The position numbers were made by a program, and so were the translations under genes. This document shows, piece by piece, positions 1 to 11,129 of a DNA stretch of 64,000 bases. Source of the stretch: Merluccius polli (Eukaryota > Chordata > Actinopteri > Gadiformes > Merlucciidae); the NCBI GenBank assembly GCA_030340625.1, contig JAOPHQ010004835.1:370001-434000 (forward strand), written 5' to 3'. Under the pieces are notes generated by a model. It was not told the origin of the DNA. It made no database searches and worked only from the letters and a program-made list of their open reading frames with translations. Position 1 is the stretch's first letter. Every line of letters begins with the position of its first letter.

Positions 1-3000
1 ATATTCTATATTTCCTTAACTAGTATGTCAACAGGTAGTGGGTCAGAATAACATTTCAACAGCACTGAATACGTAACCTGTCTGGCACGCTTTCACCAGA
101 CTTTCTCTCAGCAGTATTAATTGGCAACGGATATACACGTCGCTTTTGAATAATAAAACAAAAAATATATGAACAAAACATACCTGCTCGCTTCCCTCCA
201 TAGAAATTAGTGTACTCCGAAGAGGTTATATACCTGGAACACATATCACCCAGAAATGATCAACAAGTTGGTAATTATCATCTATATATTTAAAACAAAA
301 AATATGCCATAGCACTTAGTGTGAAGTGATTTAATAATGAAAGCTTAAGTAATTCAGAGTGATCTCCCACACCCACAGAACAGCCCATTATTAAGCAGTA
401 GCCTATGTAAGTAGAATAGTCAAAAGTAGATGCAGGCAGCACTAATGACATGATAGATAGAGCTAAGATCAGGTGTTTGTATTGTATGATTCTCGGATAC
501 AAATAAACCCTATTTGAGCCTGTTATTACCCAAAATTATGACAAGGTCACAGTTGGGCGTGCCATTATAGACGCATACCACTTTGACTTGTAAACAAGTA
601 ATAGGCTTACATCCAATATGTCCAATGCGTAACTTTGCTTAATCGTATCAATGACTGACCAGCTTGGTACAACACACTCGAGCGTCCATATTTCAACCAC
701 ATTTATTTAAAAAAACAAAAACAATGATGTTGAGAGCCTGACAGTCTACACCTGTTTATGCAGGCATCAGGATACCACAGATCAAATCATCTGGGAAATA
801 AGCAGACACTGTCTGCAACTCTCCAGCTAAAGGACAACAGACTGAATACCATTGCAGTCAACAACTCAATCATTTAATCACATAATCATAATGACTTCAA
901 ATAATCCCAAAGACGACGTGACTCTCACACAATGAAGAATGTATGCAATTCCCATTATAAAACCATCTTCACACATGTATGTAAAGAAAATATGAAAACC
1001 AAGAGAGACAAACTGGCATACATACTAGCAGTACACAGCAGCAGTACGAGTTCAATGGTCATCACTATCAACAAATACACTACTACTACTACTATACTAC
1101 TTTGGTTAGCCACTTGAGAGTATTAGCTATTGCTCTAGCCTAAACATGTGCCTAGCTCAGGTCAAACTCGTGTTATAATCTCCCCTAATGAGGATATATA
1201 TCTAATATTACAGGTTGGTGGACCAACTGCACTACATATTTAAACATAATGCCTGGCCTGGACCCAAAGCATGTTAGCTTATCTGCTAGCTCACAAAACA
1301 CTCATTCAATATCATTATTATTCATGTTTATTCCACACTCACATTTTATCTTTCTGGTGTTGGCGTTTCCCCATTTTGACGGAATTTGCAGTGATACCAA
1401 AACTACTTTGTTGTTGTTAACTTGAGATAAATGATGCTATGAACGCTAATGTTTGTACGCCGCTTGCGACGCGGTGACTTATTCGTTTTTCTCTTGCAGC
1501 AGTTTCGCCATGACATGGAGGACTGCTGCCCTCCACAGGGTAGAATAGGTACTGCAACATCATGGACAGGTGAGGGTGGGTTGTAAACTCAGGGAGGAAA
1601 GGGAAGTGTATTGCTTAGTAAATGGAAAGAGGGTGAATTTATATTCCACTGCAAAACAAAGCTTTCTCAACAATAATGTGAGGTTTTGAGTTTGGGTACA
1701 GGAAGTAAGGTCTTTGCACTGATATTGACAATATTGTATAACCTAAGGACGACTTCACTCAGGAATTGATTGGTAGGTAATTGGAAGCATAGATGTAGAA
1801 GTCGGTGATGATTGCTGGTTTAGATGTATGAATACACCGCATTGTAATCCGACAAATAATGCCGTGGCTAACAAATGAAGCCTAGATTTCAGATGCTCAT
1901 CTGTAACATTTAATTGAAATGTATCCTCCATTTATCCCCAATCTTAAATTGTTGCTAGCTCCCCGTTATGCAGATCTTCAGGGTATAACTCTTACTGGTC
2001 TGCTCTTATCTTTGAATAATTAATCTTACATTTTTAGCAGCAAATCATCAAAATAAATTGATTTACTCTTCATGATTATCAACACATTTTGGAATGTCAC
2101 ACATTTGCATCCATTTTACCAATAACTTTATTGTAATATTGAAATGCATTTGCATAAACCCACAGAGCCAAAATGATGAATGTCACAAACATGAGCCAAA
2201 ACTAAGTATAATGCAGATTTAGTTGTATTTAGTCCAAGCATTTAATGTTGATGAAGTTATTAAATCAGAGTAATGGATATTTATTTACTTTACTAAACAG
2301 AGATTTGCAATTTGTTGGGCAGCAGGAAGGCATTGTGGCCATGTTAGTTAGCAATGTACAATAGCTGGTACATTCAGGCAGACATTTCTACTAGAGAGAA
2401 TGGACTTGTAACACAGATGCTTTGCATAGCCCCGTTTTACTTTTGATATACATATCTTTTTTTTCATAAGGGAAAACTAAAAAAAGATGGATTATGACAA
2501 TTGTAAACAAAACCCTTTTTAGATAAACATTTCCATGGAGGATTTTTGTATTCAAATGGACACAACGCAAGGCAGGAACACTGCCCACAGTACCTGAGTT
2601 ACTATTGGCTTCCACATCTTTTAGTACTCATTCTCAATAGATAATAGTAGTATGATATAATCTACCAATTCAAAAGAAGGAAAAAAAATCATGGAAAACA
2701 TCATTGGATAATGAGAATCTTCTTGTTCTTGGCACTTAACTGTTGGACATGCCCAACCCTTATTACAATTAAATTAAAAACAAACAAAAGTTAGAGTTTA
2801 AGACATCTATATATAAACTTTACTGCAGTTACATGTCACCGACAAACATTTATGCTAAGTTATGCTAAGTCAAAACTAAGGGAGTAAAAGGACGTACAGA
2901 CTGACATGGCAGACTTCATAAGCCAAAGAGGTGCCTGTCTGACACCACCGTTTTGCTTGGAAAGTGCAACATAACAAAAATTGAAAGAGCAAAAAAAAAT

Positions 3001-3190
3001 AAAAAAGGTCACAATATTGTTCCCATGGAGAGCGGAAACAATCGAGGTCATGGTTCATCAGGGAATCCAGAGACGGGAATCCAGAGACGGGACCTTGCGC
3101 GGCGCAGTGCCCTCTTGTAGGATGAATTGTTTCTCTGATAAGATAAACGTGTTTCATAATGCAGTCTTTGTCCTGTAGCGAACCCTGAAA
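1..3190. other. No recognised gene; left flank and probable STAMBP 3' UTR
   Basis: All six frames hold only short, compositionally random ORFs. The right part is probably the STAMBP 3' UTR (transcribed leftward). The nearest minus-strand AATAAA I found is at 2280-2285, which would give a UTR of about 0.9 kb. One exon-like stretch on the plus strand, 1500-1539, has a good polypyrimidine acceptor (tttttctcttgcag) and a GT after it, but no family is recognisable in its 13 codons. I see no transposon ends with target duplications here. Confidence 0.5.
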
Positions 3191-3192
3191 CC

Positions 3193-6100
3193 TTACCGCA
3201 GATCCAACATGGAAACAGTGGCATCAGTGATGGTGATATGGCCCGCATGCTGTGGGGAAGGGAGATCACAATCACAATCAGAAAGAGCTTTGTTAGTCAG
3301 GTACGTTTGCAAATACAAGACATTTTTTGGTGTCTTGTATGTTGGTGTAGTGAAGAAAAGGATATAATACAAAAAAAACTGTACATCTATATTAAATAAA
3401 GAAATTCAATGTATACAATCGAAACATCCAAGATGTCAAGTGTAAAGTGTGTGTTATGGACAAGTTAAAAGATGCTTGGATATTACGTTCCAAGTGCTTT
3501 TTGTCATCATGCTTCGAATGCACAGGTGGTTGATTTCAAAGTGTAAGAAGCGCCCTTACTGTGAAAAGAGGTGGGTCTTTGCTGTGTGGGTGAAAGCTCT
3601 TCTGTTTACATGTGGAGATCTCTTCTGTTCCACGGTCTGTCAGTCTGAAGTAGCCGATCCTGCAATGTCATTGGACACAAAACCAGCCAATTGCACACGG
3701 TTGCATGAAAAGACACGACAAAAGAAAATATATAGCTTTTGTTGACTTGATAAAACACCACCAAAAAGCACTTATAAATGTCAATCTACAAAACAAGATC
3801 CGAACAACACAACTGCATTTGACGCGACAGGTCTGAACTCACTCGTTGAATTTGGGTGAGCAGACAATAGCGATGGCCTCTGGCAGCATCATCTGGTAGG
3901 AGCAGTGTGTGTGGAGGTCCACACTGGACAGGAAGGCCGTCTGTGTAGGGTGAGTCTGAAAAGGCAGATAGACTTTGGGAGTGTTTTTCCTGATGCTATT
4001 TAATTAATGCTTGTTTATTATCACTTCGAGGGGACAAGCAGAAGCACTTACCCAGTGCTACTCTGTTCTCACTATGTATTGGAACACTGATGGCAATACG
4101 ATATGCTGAGCCTAGAGTAGTGTATTAAAGGTGCAGTGGGTAGGATTTAGTGGCATCTAGCGGTAAGGTTACAGATTGCAACCAATTTCTGCCAAGTCAG
4201 TTCCACTAGATGCCACTAAATTCTACACACCTATGCACCTTTAAACCAGTCTTGACTTACATGAATCCAGCCCAGAGTGATGAGGTCATACTGGTCCTGG
4301 ATGAGGAAGAGCTCCTCCTCGTTTTCAGTGTCGCAGTAGTCAGGCCCCCCGCACTGCTTCGGCACGATGACGTGGGTCACGGTGAAGGCATTCCTGTTCT
4401 GGAGAATTACACAAAAATAGAAATGAATATGTAACCTTTTCCAACCCCTCATCCTAACATTTAAATGGCCCTCGGTTGATGAGTTGAAAGACTGCAGCAT
4501 ACCACTGCATGATGCCTAATTCATAGAGAAAGAATCATGTGCATTTTAAAGTTTATCTTAAGTGACAGAAAGAACATCTAGACATAAAGGAATAGATTAT
4601 ATATGTATGCAACTGCTTAAAAAATAAAATAAGATTTTGTGTGGCTCTTAAAAATGCTATGGAGATCTGTCTCTGTGTTCGGGGGGCGACACAACACACC
4701 AACACACCATTGGTACAACACAGCAGTCTCCCTTGAAGCCATGACTTACTGTAAACAAAGCCTCACCAGTTTGCCACACAGGATGCCACAGGTCTCCACC
4801 GCTCTGCTCGTATTCGCCTCAGCCAGCCTCAGGAAGCTCCGACAGAGCTCACTGGGGACGGCCAGCTGCCGCAAGGCGTCCACCATGCTATCTGCGGCAA
4901 ATCAAGCACCACGAGAAACAACAGACGTAAGGAGAGGTCTGAATCCTGGCCTGCTGCAAAAGGAGGCATGTTGTGAACAGGAAATAAAGTAGGTCATAAA
5001 AAAAGTAGGGCTTCTGGGCAAGCTAAGCCCAGAAGAACAAATACTTTTAAAGCAGGAGGGGTGTAGTATTTAAATCCTCAAACCCCCCCCCCCACCCACC
5101 CGGGTCTCAGAATAAGATTAACTCACTGTTGTTGCCTGGACTGACCATCGACCCGGGCTTGAGCGAACGGTCAAAGGTGGGGGGTCCAGCAGGGGTGGGC
5201 GTGCCCGAGGTGTATGCTGGAGGGTTATAGTGTTGGTGGTTGTGGTTGTTGGCGCTGCCCGGTAGATCACCAGGGCTCTCTGGAGGGGGTGTGGCGGGAG
5301 AGATCGCAGCCGAGTAGGCCGGCGGGGGGCCCTGGATGCCAGCGAGGAGGGGGGCGTCGGGGGGAGGGGTGCCTGGGGTGGCGAACTCCTGCAGCACCCG
5401 CTGGCGCTCCTTCTCCAGCTCCTGCCGACGGATCAGCTCCTCGAAGGCACTGAACTGCTCCTGCTCACGCTGCCGGCGCTGCAGCTCCACCACACGCTCC
5501 CGCTCCGCCTCCAGGGCTCTCTGCTTGGACTGCTCCCTCGCCAGGGTCGCGTCCTCCGCCTTCTGCACACGGAGGTTTACTGTTTGTTCCAGTTGAACAG
5601 CCATTGTGTCATGCTAGAATACACGCTGAAGGGCGTCTTGCCCTAAACATTCATGTGGCAATATTAAAAAGTCAAATTGGAGTGCTGTCCAGTCTTTCTT
5701 TTCCAGCATGCAACATCCCAAACATGGTCTAAATCCAATTAAATTAAATCAACATTTAATTCAAGAGTGGAATTTGCTTTTGGTTCCATTGTCATTGTAG
5801 TCTGTGTTTTGTATAAAACGGTATAGAATACGATAATTTATGATGCCTTTTAAGAAGAAAACACTTTACTGTGATGTAATTTAGATTCATTTTTTGGTAA
5901 ACTGCTTAACCTGAAAACCAGAACTTCATCTTTAGATATTTTCAATTCTCTTATTGTTCCATATATTCTGTGTTAATTTTTCAAGTGAATGAGAAGTTCC
6001 TGGTCTTGGAATGGGGTCGTTACCTTTTTCACAAGGTACTCTGCATACTCTTGCTCAAATCTCCTCAACAGAGCTTTCTTCAGTACCTCTGCTTGAGGGA

Positions 6101-7419
6101 ATGCAATATCTTTCAGTTTCTACAAGCGGACGACATTGGAAACAAAACCGTGTAAGTATTTTAGCATAAAATAAAACCAAATTATGTCAACATGTAATGA
6201 ACAAAAATTGGTTTGTTTACGCACCTTTAGTGTGTCCTTCTTTTCTGGAATGTTAGCAGTTTTGTATTCTCTGTGCTTGGGAAGCTTCTCGATAAACAGC
6301 CTGAAAAAACAACACATCCCCCACATAAGATTAAACGTCAATCAACACATGAAAATTAGGTTTCAGTAAAAAAATAATAAAAATTTTTTAAAAATCACAA
6401 AAAGAGGAGGCAGAGGACTAAATGGTTACAAATAATTGAGTGTTTAAAACATGATGAAATGACAGTTGAGCAGGAATGAAGGATGTCCTAAACTCTCTCA
6501 CAACCTTAAAACCTTGTGGGTTGTTTTTTTTTTTTTTTTAATAAAAAATAAAGTTTATTTGAAATGACGTCACATAGGTGTGTCGGGGTAGGAAGTACTC
6601 AGCAAATAAAAACAACCAGTGACAAAATATCAGCAAAGTCCATGATGGATCTAGTAGGGCTTGGCAGATTTAGTTTAGTTTGAATAATGTGCTGATTGTT
6701 TTATACTTGCCATACTAGTATTTCTGAACTTTAAAATGGTGTTTAGACAAACTAGACACAATTTTTTGCAAAAAAAGAATTGTACACATTATTTTTTCTA
6801 GAACAGTAAATCTGTCACGCAGTTCTCTTCGAACCATGTGTACTACTTTAGAATAATCTACAGTATGTACTACTATTCAGAACAGTCAATGTAGCATTGA
6901 TTTTAAATTAAGCAATGTTACACGAGAGGGTGTGCTTTCACGACAGTGGCGCTTATAGAACTCGGCGCAAGCGCCTCGGTCCTGACCGCATCAGTGTCGT
7001 GTATTGCTTAAGTAAAACTTCCATGTACATGGGCTTTAACTGAAAGCATTTCTACTTTCTAAAAACCACACTTTAGATAAGGAATATAGATACATACACA
7101 ACAATCATTACCTTTTGCTCCACAGTTGGTAATCTATGACAAACTTAAATCAAATGAATTCCCCATGTGAAGACATCAACACATTGTTTTTAAAACACAG
7201 CTAGGTCCATACTCACGTGATATACTTATTATACAGCACAAAGGCGCGCTCGATGTTGCCCTCCTCTGTGTATATATGCGCCATACGGATCATCTCCATG
7301 CCGGAGCGGAAGTAGCGGCGGGGGGGCATGTCGTCGCTCACCTCCACTGAGCTCCCCTTCTTGGTGAGGGCCCGGACGCGCTGCTCTGGAGGCAGGCTCA
7401 GGTCACTGTGGTCCGCCAT
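3193..7419 (-). CDS. stambp: STAMBP (AMSH), endosomal K63-specific JAMM deubiquitinase, 9 coding exons
   Basis: Zinc metalloprotease that removes K63-linked ubiquitin from endosomal cargo and binds STAM/ESCRT. Coding exons, 5' to 3': 7217-7419, 6225-6300, 6024-6119, 5127-5562, 4767-4891, 4261-4398, 3843-3955, 3560-3659, 3193-3249. All junctions are GT-AG with matching phase and sum to 447 residues (human about 424). The N-terminal MIT/USP8-dimerisation-like region is residues 1-125 (PPRRYFRSGMEMIRMAHIY). A charged coiled coil follows (about 126-175), then a Pro-rich linker with the STAM SH3-binding motif FDRSLKP. The JAMM domain runs from about 275 to the end, with Glu303 in ETCGILCG and HTHPTQTAFLSSVD giving His358, His360 and Asp371; all expected metal ligands are present. 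The C-terminus ends in LDLR as in the family. The N-terminus resembles STAMBP more than STAMBPL1. The linker (exon 4) is longer than in mammals. Confidence 0.96.
4125..4244. mobile_element. Short palindromic MITE (about 120 bp) bounded by TTAA
   Basis: The two ends are inverted copies: AAAGGTGCA near the left end and TGCACCTTT at the right, then a longer internal match (TTTAGTGGCATCTAG against CTAGATGCCACTAAA). TTAA lies at both termini (4125-4128 and 4241-4244), as expected for a TTAA-targeting family, although the termini themselves are A/T-rich and could produce this by chance. It sits in the STAMBP intron, 17 bp from the donor of the exon ending at 4261, on its 3' side in the transcript. 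Confidence 0.75.
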
Positions 7420-8420
7420 AATAACTTAGGTTATGTCCTCCTCGCACCGACACCCAGTACTCTACAAAGACAGGTCCAACAACAGGGTTTAGTCACCAGT
7501 GATAAGACACAACCAACATATTATCAACATCAGTTGAGTGGCCTCAACAACAGATCCAGTTGATACCATTAACAACTCAACAATAATATCACTGAGATAC
7601 CGCAATCACCATGATTTCTATGCATTGTGTACTTTAAAGTAGCAGACTTTCACATGTCACATGTCAACCAGATTTGTTTTCAAGGCATAGTCAAAGCCTA
7701 ATCACCATAGTCAAAGCCTAATCAAATTCATTGTATTCAACACAGAGAGAGACTGCTCTATATAGTAAAGTGATATATATATGATAGCCTAGGATGCTGC
7801 ATTTTCTAAAGGACAAATCACTCAATTGTGTTGCGAGCAACGGACATTATACACGGATATTACGTAATTAACCAACACATACACATAGTTGGGCGTGTTG
7901 ACAGTTTCTTACATTTACGTGACACAGTACAATGAATATAAAACCAGCTATTGTATAGCCTGCTTACACTGTAAAAGCGCCGAACATGTCACATAATGTT
8001 TAAGAGCGGAAATATACATTATACGGGTTAAACACAGAAACACGTCCACTCCTAGGGGGTTTCAACAACGGCAAACACGATCAGCAAGTCTAGTGTTGAA
8101 CTAAAACCCAGCTCTGGTTTTGCCTCGACCTTCCCAGGAGGAGGTGAGGTCTGATCCCCATCTCCACCATTAGGCGACGTCGACACCTCTTCGTGTTTAT
8201 GTTGGCTAAGTAGTGGTAACTGTTAGCTAGCTAGCGTGCATCACCAGCACCTCTGGTCACCACACAGACTCACACAGAAACAGGAAGAGATAGTTGTCAA
8301 GACACACCATGTACTTCTCACCTAACGGATCCGTGAGACGACACGTCTTCCGATGGCCGCCAGCATACGGCTGAGCTGAATTACATTTAAGATACGCGAG
8401 TGGGCTAAGTGGCTACGTGC
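7420..8420 (-). promoter_or_regulatory. STAMBP 5' region with likely noncoding first exon
   Basis: The coding exon extends upstream to a good acceptor at 7462-7463, giving 42 nt of 5' UTR before the ATG (complement of 7417-7419). A donor on the minus strand at 8320-8321 (GTTAG|GTGAG) suggests a noncoding first exon just to its right, with transcription starting around 8.35-8.42 kb. This is inferred from splice signals only. The intervening 850 bp is A/T-rich intron without recognised elements. Confidence 0.45.
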
Positions 8421-8660
8421 GCTAACCGTAGCTGTGTCTGTGCGCATGTCCTCACATTTCCGCAATAATAACAACAACTTCCGCCTGACGAGTCCTCCGC
8501 ATGGAGGGACGGCTGGTCCTCTATTTCACTCCGCACCCCCGTGCTTTCATAGGCGAGAGAAACGGATGGATGGGACATGTCCTTCACTGGTTTTTTGTAC
8601 AAGTACGTCGCAAGACAAACAAAGTGTTCAATTTCTATTGGATATGTCCTTGCTGCAAGC

Positions 8661-8732
8661 GGCTCGTTGGTCTAGGGGTATGATTCTCGCTTTGGGTGCG
8701 AGAGGTCCCGGGTTCAAATCCCGGACGAGCCC
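8661..8732 (+). tRNA. tRNA-Pro (anticodon UGG)
   Basis: A 72-nt gene that folds as a complete cloverleaf. The acceptor stem GGCTCGT pairs with ACGAGCC, discriminator C. The D arm contains GGTCTAGGGGTATGA (A box) and the T arm contains GGTTCAAATCC (B box). The seven-base anticodon loop TTTGGGT puts TGG at positions 34-36, decoding proline CCA. There is no intron. A TTTT run 29 bp downstream (8761-8764) can serve as the RNA polymerase III terminator. It lies alone, divergent from STAMBP, about 240 bp beyond its presumed 5' end. Confidence 0.97.
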
Positions 8733-9339
8733 GTTCTGTGAAAGCTGTGCGTCCTTGCACTTTTCAATCCCACTCAAATGAAGTTCAATTAGCTCAGATG
8801 GCTGTAGGAAAATGGACACAACATGGGGTAATAATGTAATAATATAATTGAGTGATCCAACAAATCAGCAAAGCGATACACAATAAAGTCTGCGTAATGC
8901 TGCCGAAACACTGAGAACCTGCAGGTTATTTTGAGGGGATGGGAGTGTGAGATATAAAAAAGGTGCTGGTACGTGAACTGATTTAACAGGCAAGCAGAGG
9001 AGCCCTGTAAGCTGTGCTCGTTACAATGTCCTGTCAAGCAACGGGACATCACGTTAGGTTGATCGGATGATATTGGTCTTTGTCAGTGCACAGTGGGGTA
9101 TTGTAACAGGGCAATATAAGGGGGGAGGCATATAATTATATATCCTTGGGGCAAATTGTTTTAAGTATAGTGATAAAGGCAAAACTTATGAATACAGGTT
9201 GATGGTCTACCTGCAGAGCATTGCTGCCTGACGCACCTCCGCCGGTGCCGTTTGTGCGTGTGTGAATGGTGAACACCTGAACATCTCTCTGGGCATGGAC
9301 GGGTCATCAGCTGGGGACCGTCATGGATGTTTCGCTCCT

Positions 9340-9890
9340 TTAACCCCAGTACATCTCCTGGTGGCGGAGCGATGGCAGGGATCTCGCCCCTGCTGACGCC
9401 CTATAGGTGTAATCTGCCCCGCAACTACTATGCTTCCTCCTTAGCCACAGCCAGAAGCTGCCCTTCTCTGCCTCCTCTGCCAGTTCTTTGATGGCTTTCC
9501 GACACCCTGCTCCCGTGCATCCCATGTCACGGAGTAAGCGGACGGTTGAGGACCCGACAAAGCCCCTGCACCCCATTTCGACGGGGCATGTGACGGCTTT
9601 CCAGCCAGCCTCCCTGCACTCCTCCGCCAGGTCTGCATATTTGGCATGCTTCCGTTCGTTGGCAGCCTCAATACCCTCCTCCCACGGGACAGTGAGCTCC
9701 ACCAACAGGATGGTGTTGCTTGGTTCTGACCACATGACCAGGTCTGGCCGGAGTGAAGTTTGTGCAATCTCCCTAGGGAATTGGAGCTGTCTCCCCAGGT
9801 CAACCAAGATAGACATATCTTACAACATTCAGTGTGATCCATGAACACTGTTGGGGAGAGACTGTTCTTAGTAGTAGAGGCCAAACACAA
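9340..9890 (-). mobile_element. Retroelement-type ORF fragment with PD-(D/E)XK-like motif
   Basis: The minus-strand frame 9340-9816 encodes 158 residues containing SLRPDLVMW, then about ten residues, then LLVELTVPWEE and later CPVEMGCRGFVG. This PD-x(n)-E-x-T arrangement resembles the restriction-like endonuclease found at the C-terminus of some fish non-LTR retrotransposons (R2/NeSL type). I recognise it as a widely repeated fish sequence but cannot name the family from memory. No reverse transcriptase motif lies beside it, so it is a truncated fragment. A second minus frame (9441-9890) is also open over the same DNA and looks like a shadow. Confidence 0.6.
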
Positions 9891-9963
9891 ATGGGATATA
9901 CATCAGTCACCATTACAGATATAATACATACATAAATATAGGCTAATAATATTAACATAGGTT

Positions 9964-10048
9964 GGGGGGGGGGGGGGGGGGGGCTGCTGCGCGATTGTTG
10001 ACGGGGGGGGGGGGGGGGGGGGTTAGGGTTAGGGTTAGGGGGGGGGGG
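9964..10048 (+). repeat. Poly-G tracts with an interstitial telomere repeat (TTAGGG)3
   Basis: A run of about 20 G (9964-9983), a 19-bp spacer, a second run of about 20 G (10003-10022), then exactly three TTAGGG units (10023-10040) followed by more G. This is a strong G-quadruplex candidate. The exact G counts may be unreliable because homopolymers are error-prone in assemblies. Confidence 0.9.
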
Positions 10049-10538
10049 AGCTGGCAGCGATACAAGATGAATATCATCAAACGTAATAACCGCAAATGGA
10101 AGCGAATTCATTGGCCATCGGCAGGTGCACACGTGGTTAAACAAATAATCAATTACGATTATAGAAATACCATCAATAGTGGTGGGATAACCTACTGGAG
10201 ATCATAGATGCACACAGTTAAAATCTGGAAAATAATAAACGCAAGCCCAAAATCCATATTATTTGTACAAACACATTTATTTTACTACAGCTTTCCATTT
10301 TATGCATCATGTATATACAGACAAATGATACATCAGAAAAAAACAAAAACAAAGTAGTTTAAAATACGAGCAGGATTCTGTGTACAATGGGTTATATGAC
10401 ACATGCCAACATTTGTCTAATTACATTTTTTAGATTATTAGATTAGATTTAACTTGATTGAGTACAAGTACAGAGACAACGAAATTAGCAGTTTAGCATC
10501 TAACCATAAGTGCAAAAAAGCAGTAAAGTGCAGAGTAA

Positions 10539-11126
10539 GGGCGTGTTCACACCTGGCAGGGTTTTTTTTCTGCCAGCGCTCTTTTTACATTACAGTATAT
10601 TCCTATGTAGCAGAGCGCTTTTGGAAAACGCCCCCGGCGTTTTTTTAAACGCGGCGCTTTTTTCTCCCGCACCGAGCGTAAAAAAAAGTTGAAAAAGTTC
10701 AACTGTCAACTGACCAATCACAAGCGGAACATTGACACTTCGTCACGAAGGAAACTCTCAACTGTCAAAACAAGAAACAATGGCGGACAAATCACTCGGG
10801 AAGGGGCCGGTGGAGCGATTGATTTTGATTTTTGATTTTTAATTACGGAACATGTCGAGATCTACGACATGTCTAATAGGCTCTACCACAACACCCACCA
10901 CAAAGAGTCCATATGGAAGCAGATCGTCGATCCTCCCGATCTGCCATTTTGTAGATACGTAGTGGGCGAGTAACGTCGGGGTCTAGAATGGGTTCGTTGC
11001 TAGGCGATAGAAAAAACGCTCTCGGCGCTTTTAGGACAAAAAGCGCTGCCAGCTTTTTTTGTTGTTGAAAAAGCGGCCGGCTCAACTTTTCCCTATCACA
11101 AAAAAACGCTAGGTGTGAACACGCCC
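10539..11126. mobile_element. PIF/Harbinger-like non-autonomous DNA transposon, 588 bp
   Basis: Perfect terminal inverted repeats GGGCGTGTTCACACCT (10539-10554) and its complement (11111-11126) are flanked by a 3-bp target duplication TAA (10536-10538 and 11127-11129). A TWA duplication and G-rich TIR fit the PIF/Harbinger superfamily. Subterminal parts are also inverted copies (GCGCTTTTT/AAAAAGCGC). The interior carries a broken MADF-domain reading frame, which supports the assignment because these elements encode a Myb/MADF partner protein. Confidence 0.85.
10780..10975 (+). pseudogene. Broken MADF-domain ORF inside the Harbinger-like element
   Basis: An ATG at 10780 opens MADKSLGKGPVERLI, runs into a stop within a TTTGATTTTTGATTT stretch, and resumes in another frame at 10839 as LITEHVEIYDMSN, RLYHNTHHKESIWKQI and VDPPDLPF until a stop near 10972. 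E-x-Y-D-x-S-x-x-x-Y-x-N followed by K-x-x-x-W-x-x-I is the MADF (Myb/SANT-like DNA-binding) signature. One frame break and early truncation make it non-functional. It is probably the remnant of the second ORF of an autonomous parent element. Confidence 0.75.
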
Positions 11127-11129
11127 TAA

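Noticed and set aside
5107..5604. Upstream ATG (complement of 5602-5604) as the start of a separate protein
   Set aside because: It lies in the intron before STAMBP exon 4; the acceptor at 5563-5564 joins in phase to exon 3, so the exon belongs to STAMBP.
8784..8806. Second tRNA-like start (AATTAGCTCAGATGG) just after tRNA-Pro
   Set aside because: It resembles an A box only; no B box or pairing arms follow, so no tRNA or SINE head can be supported.
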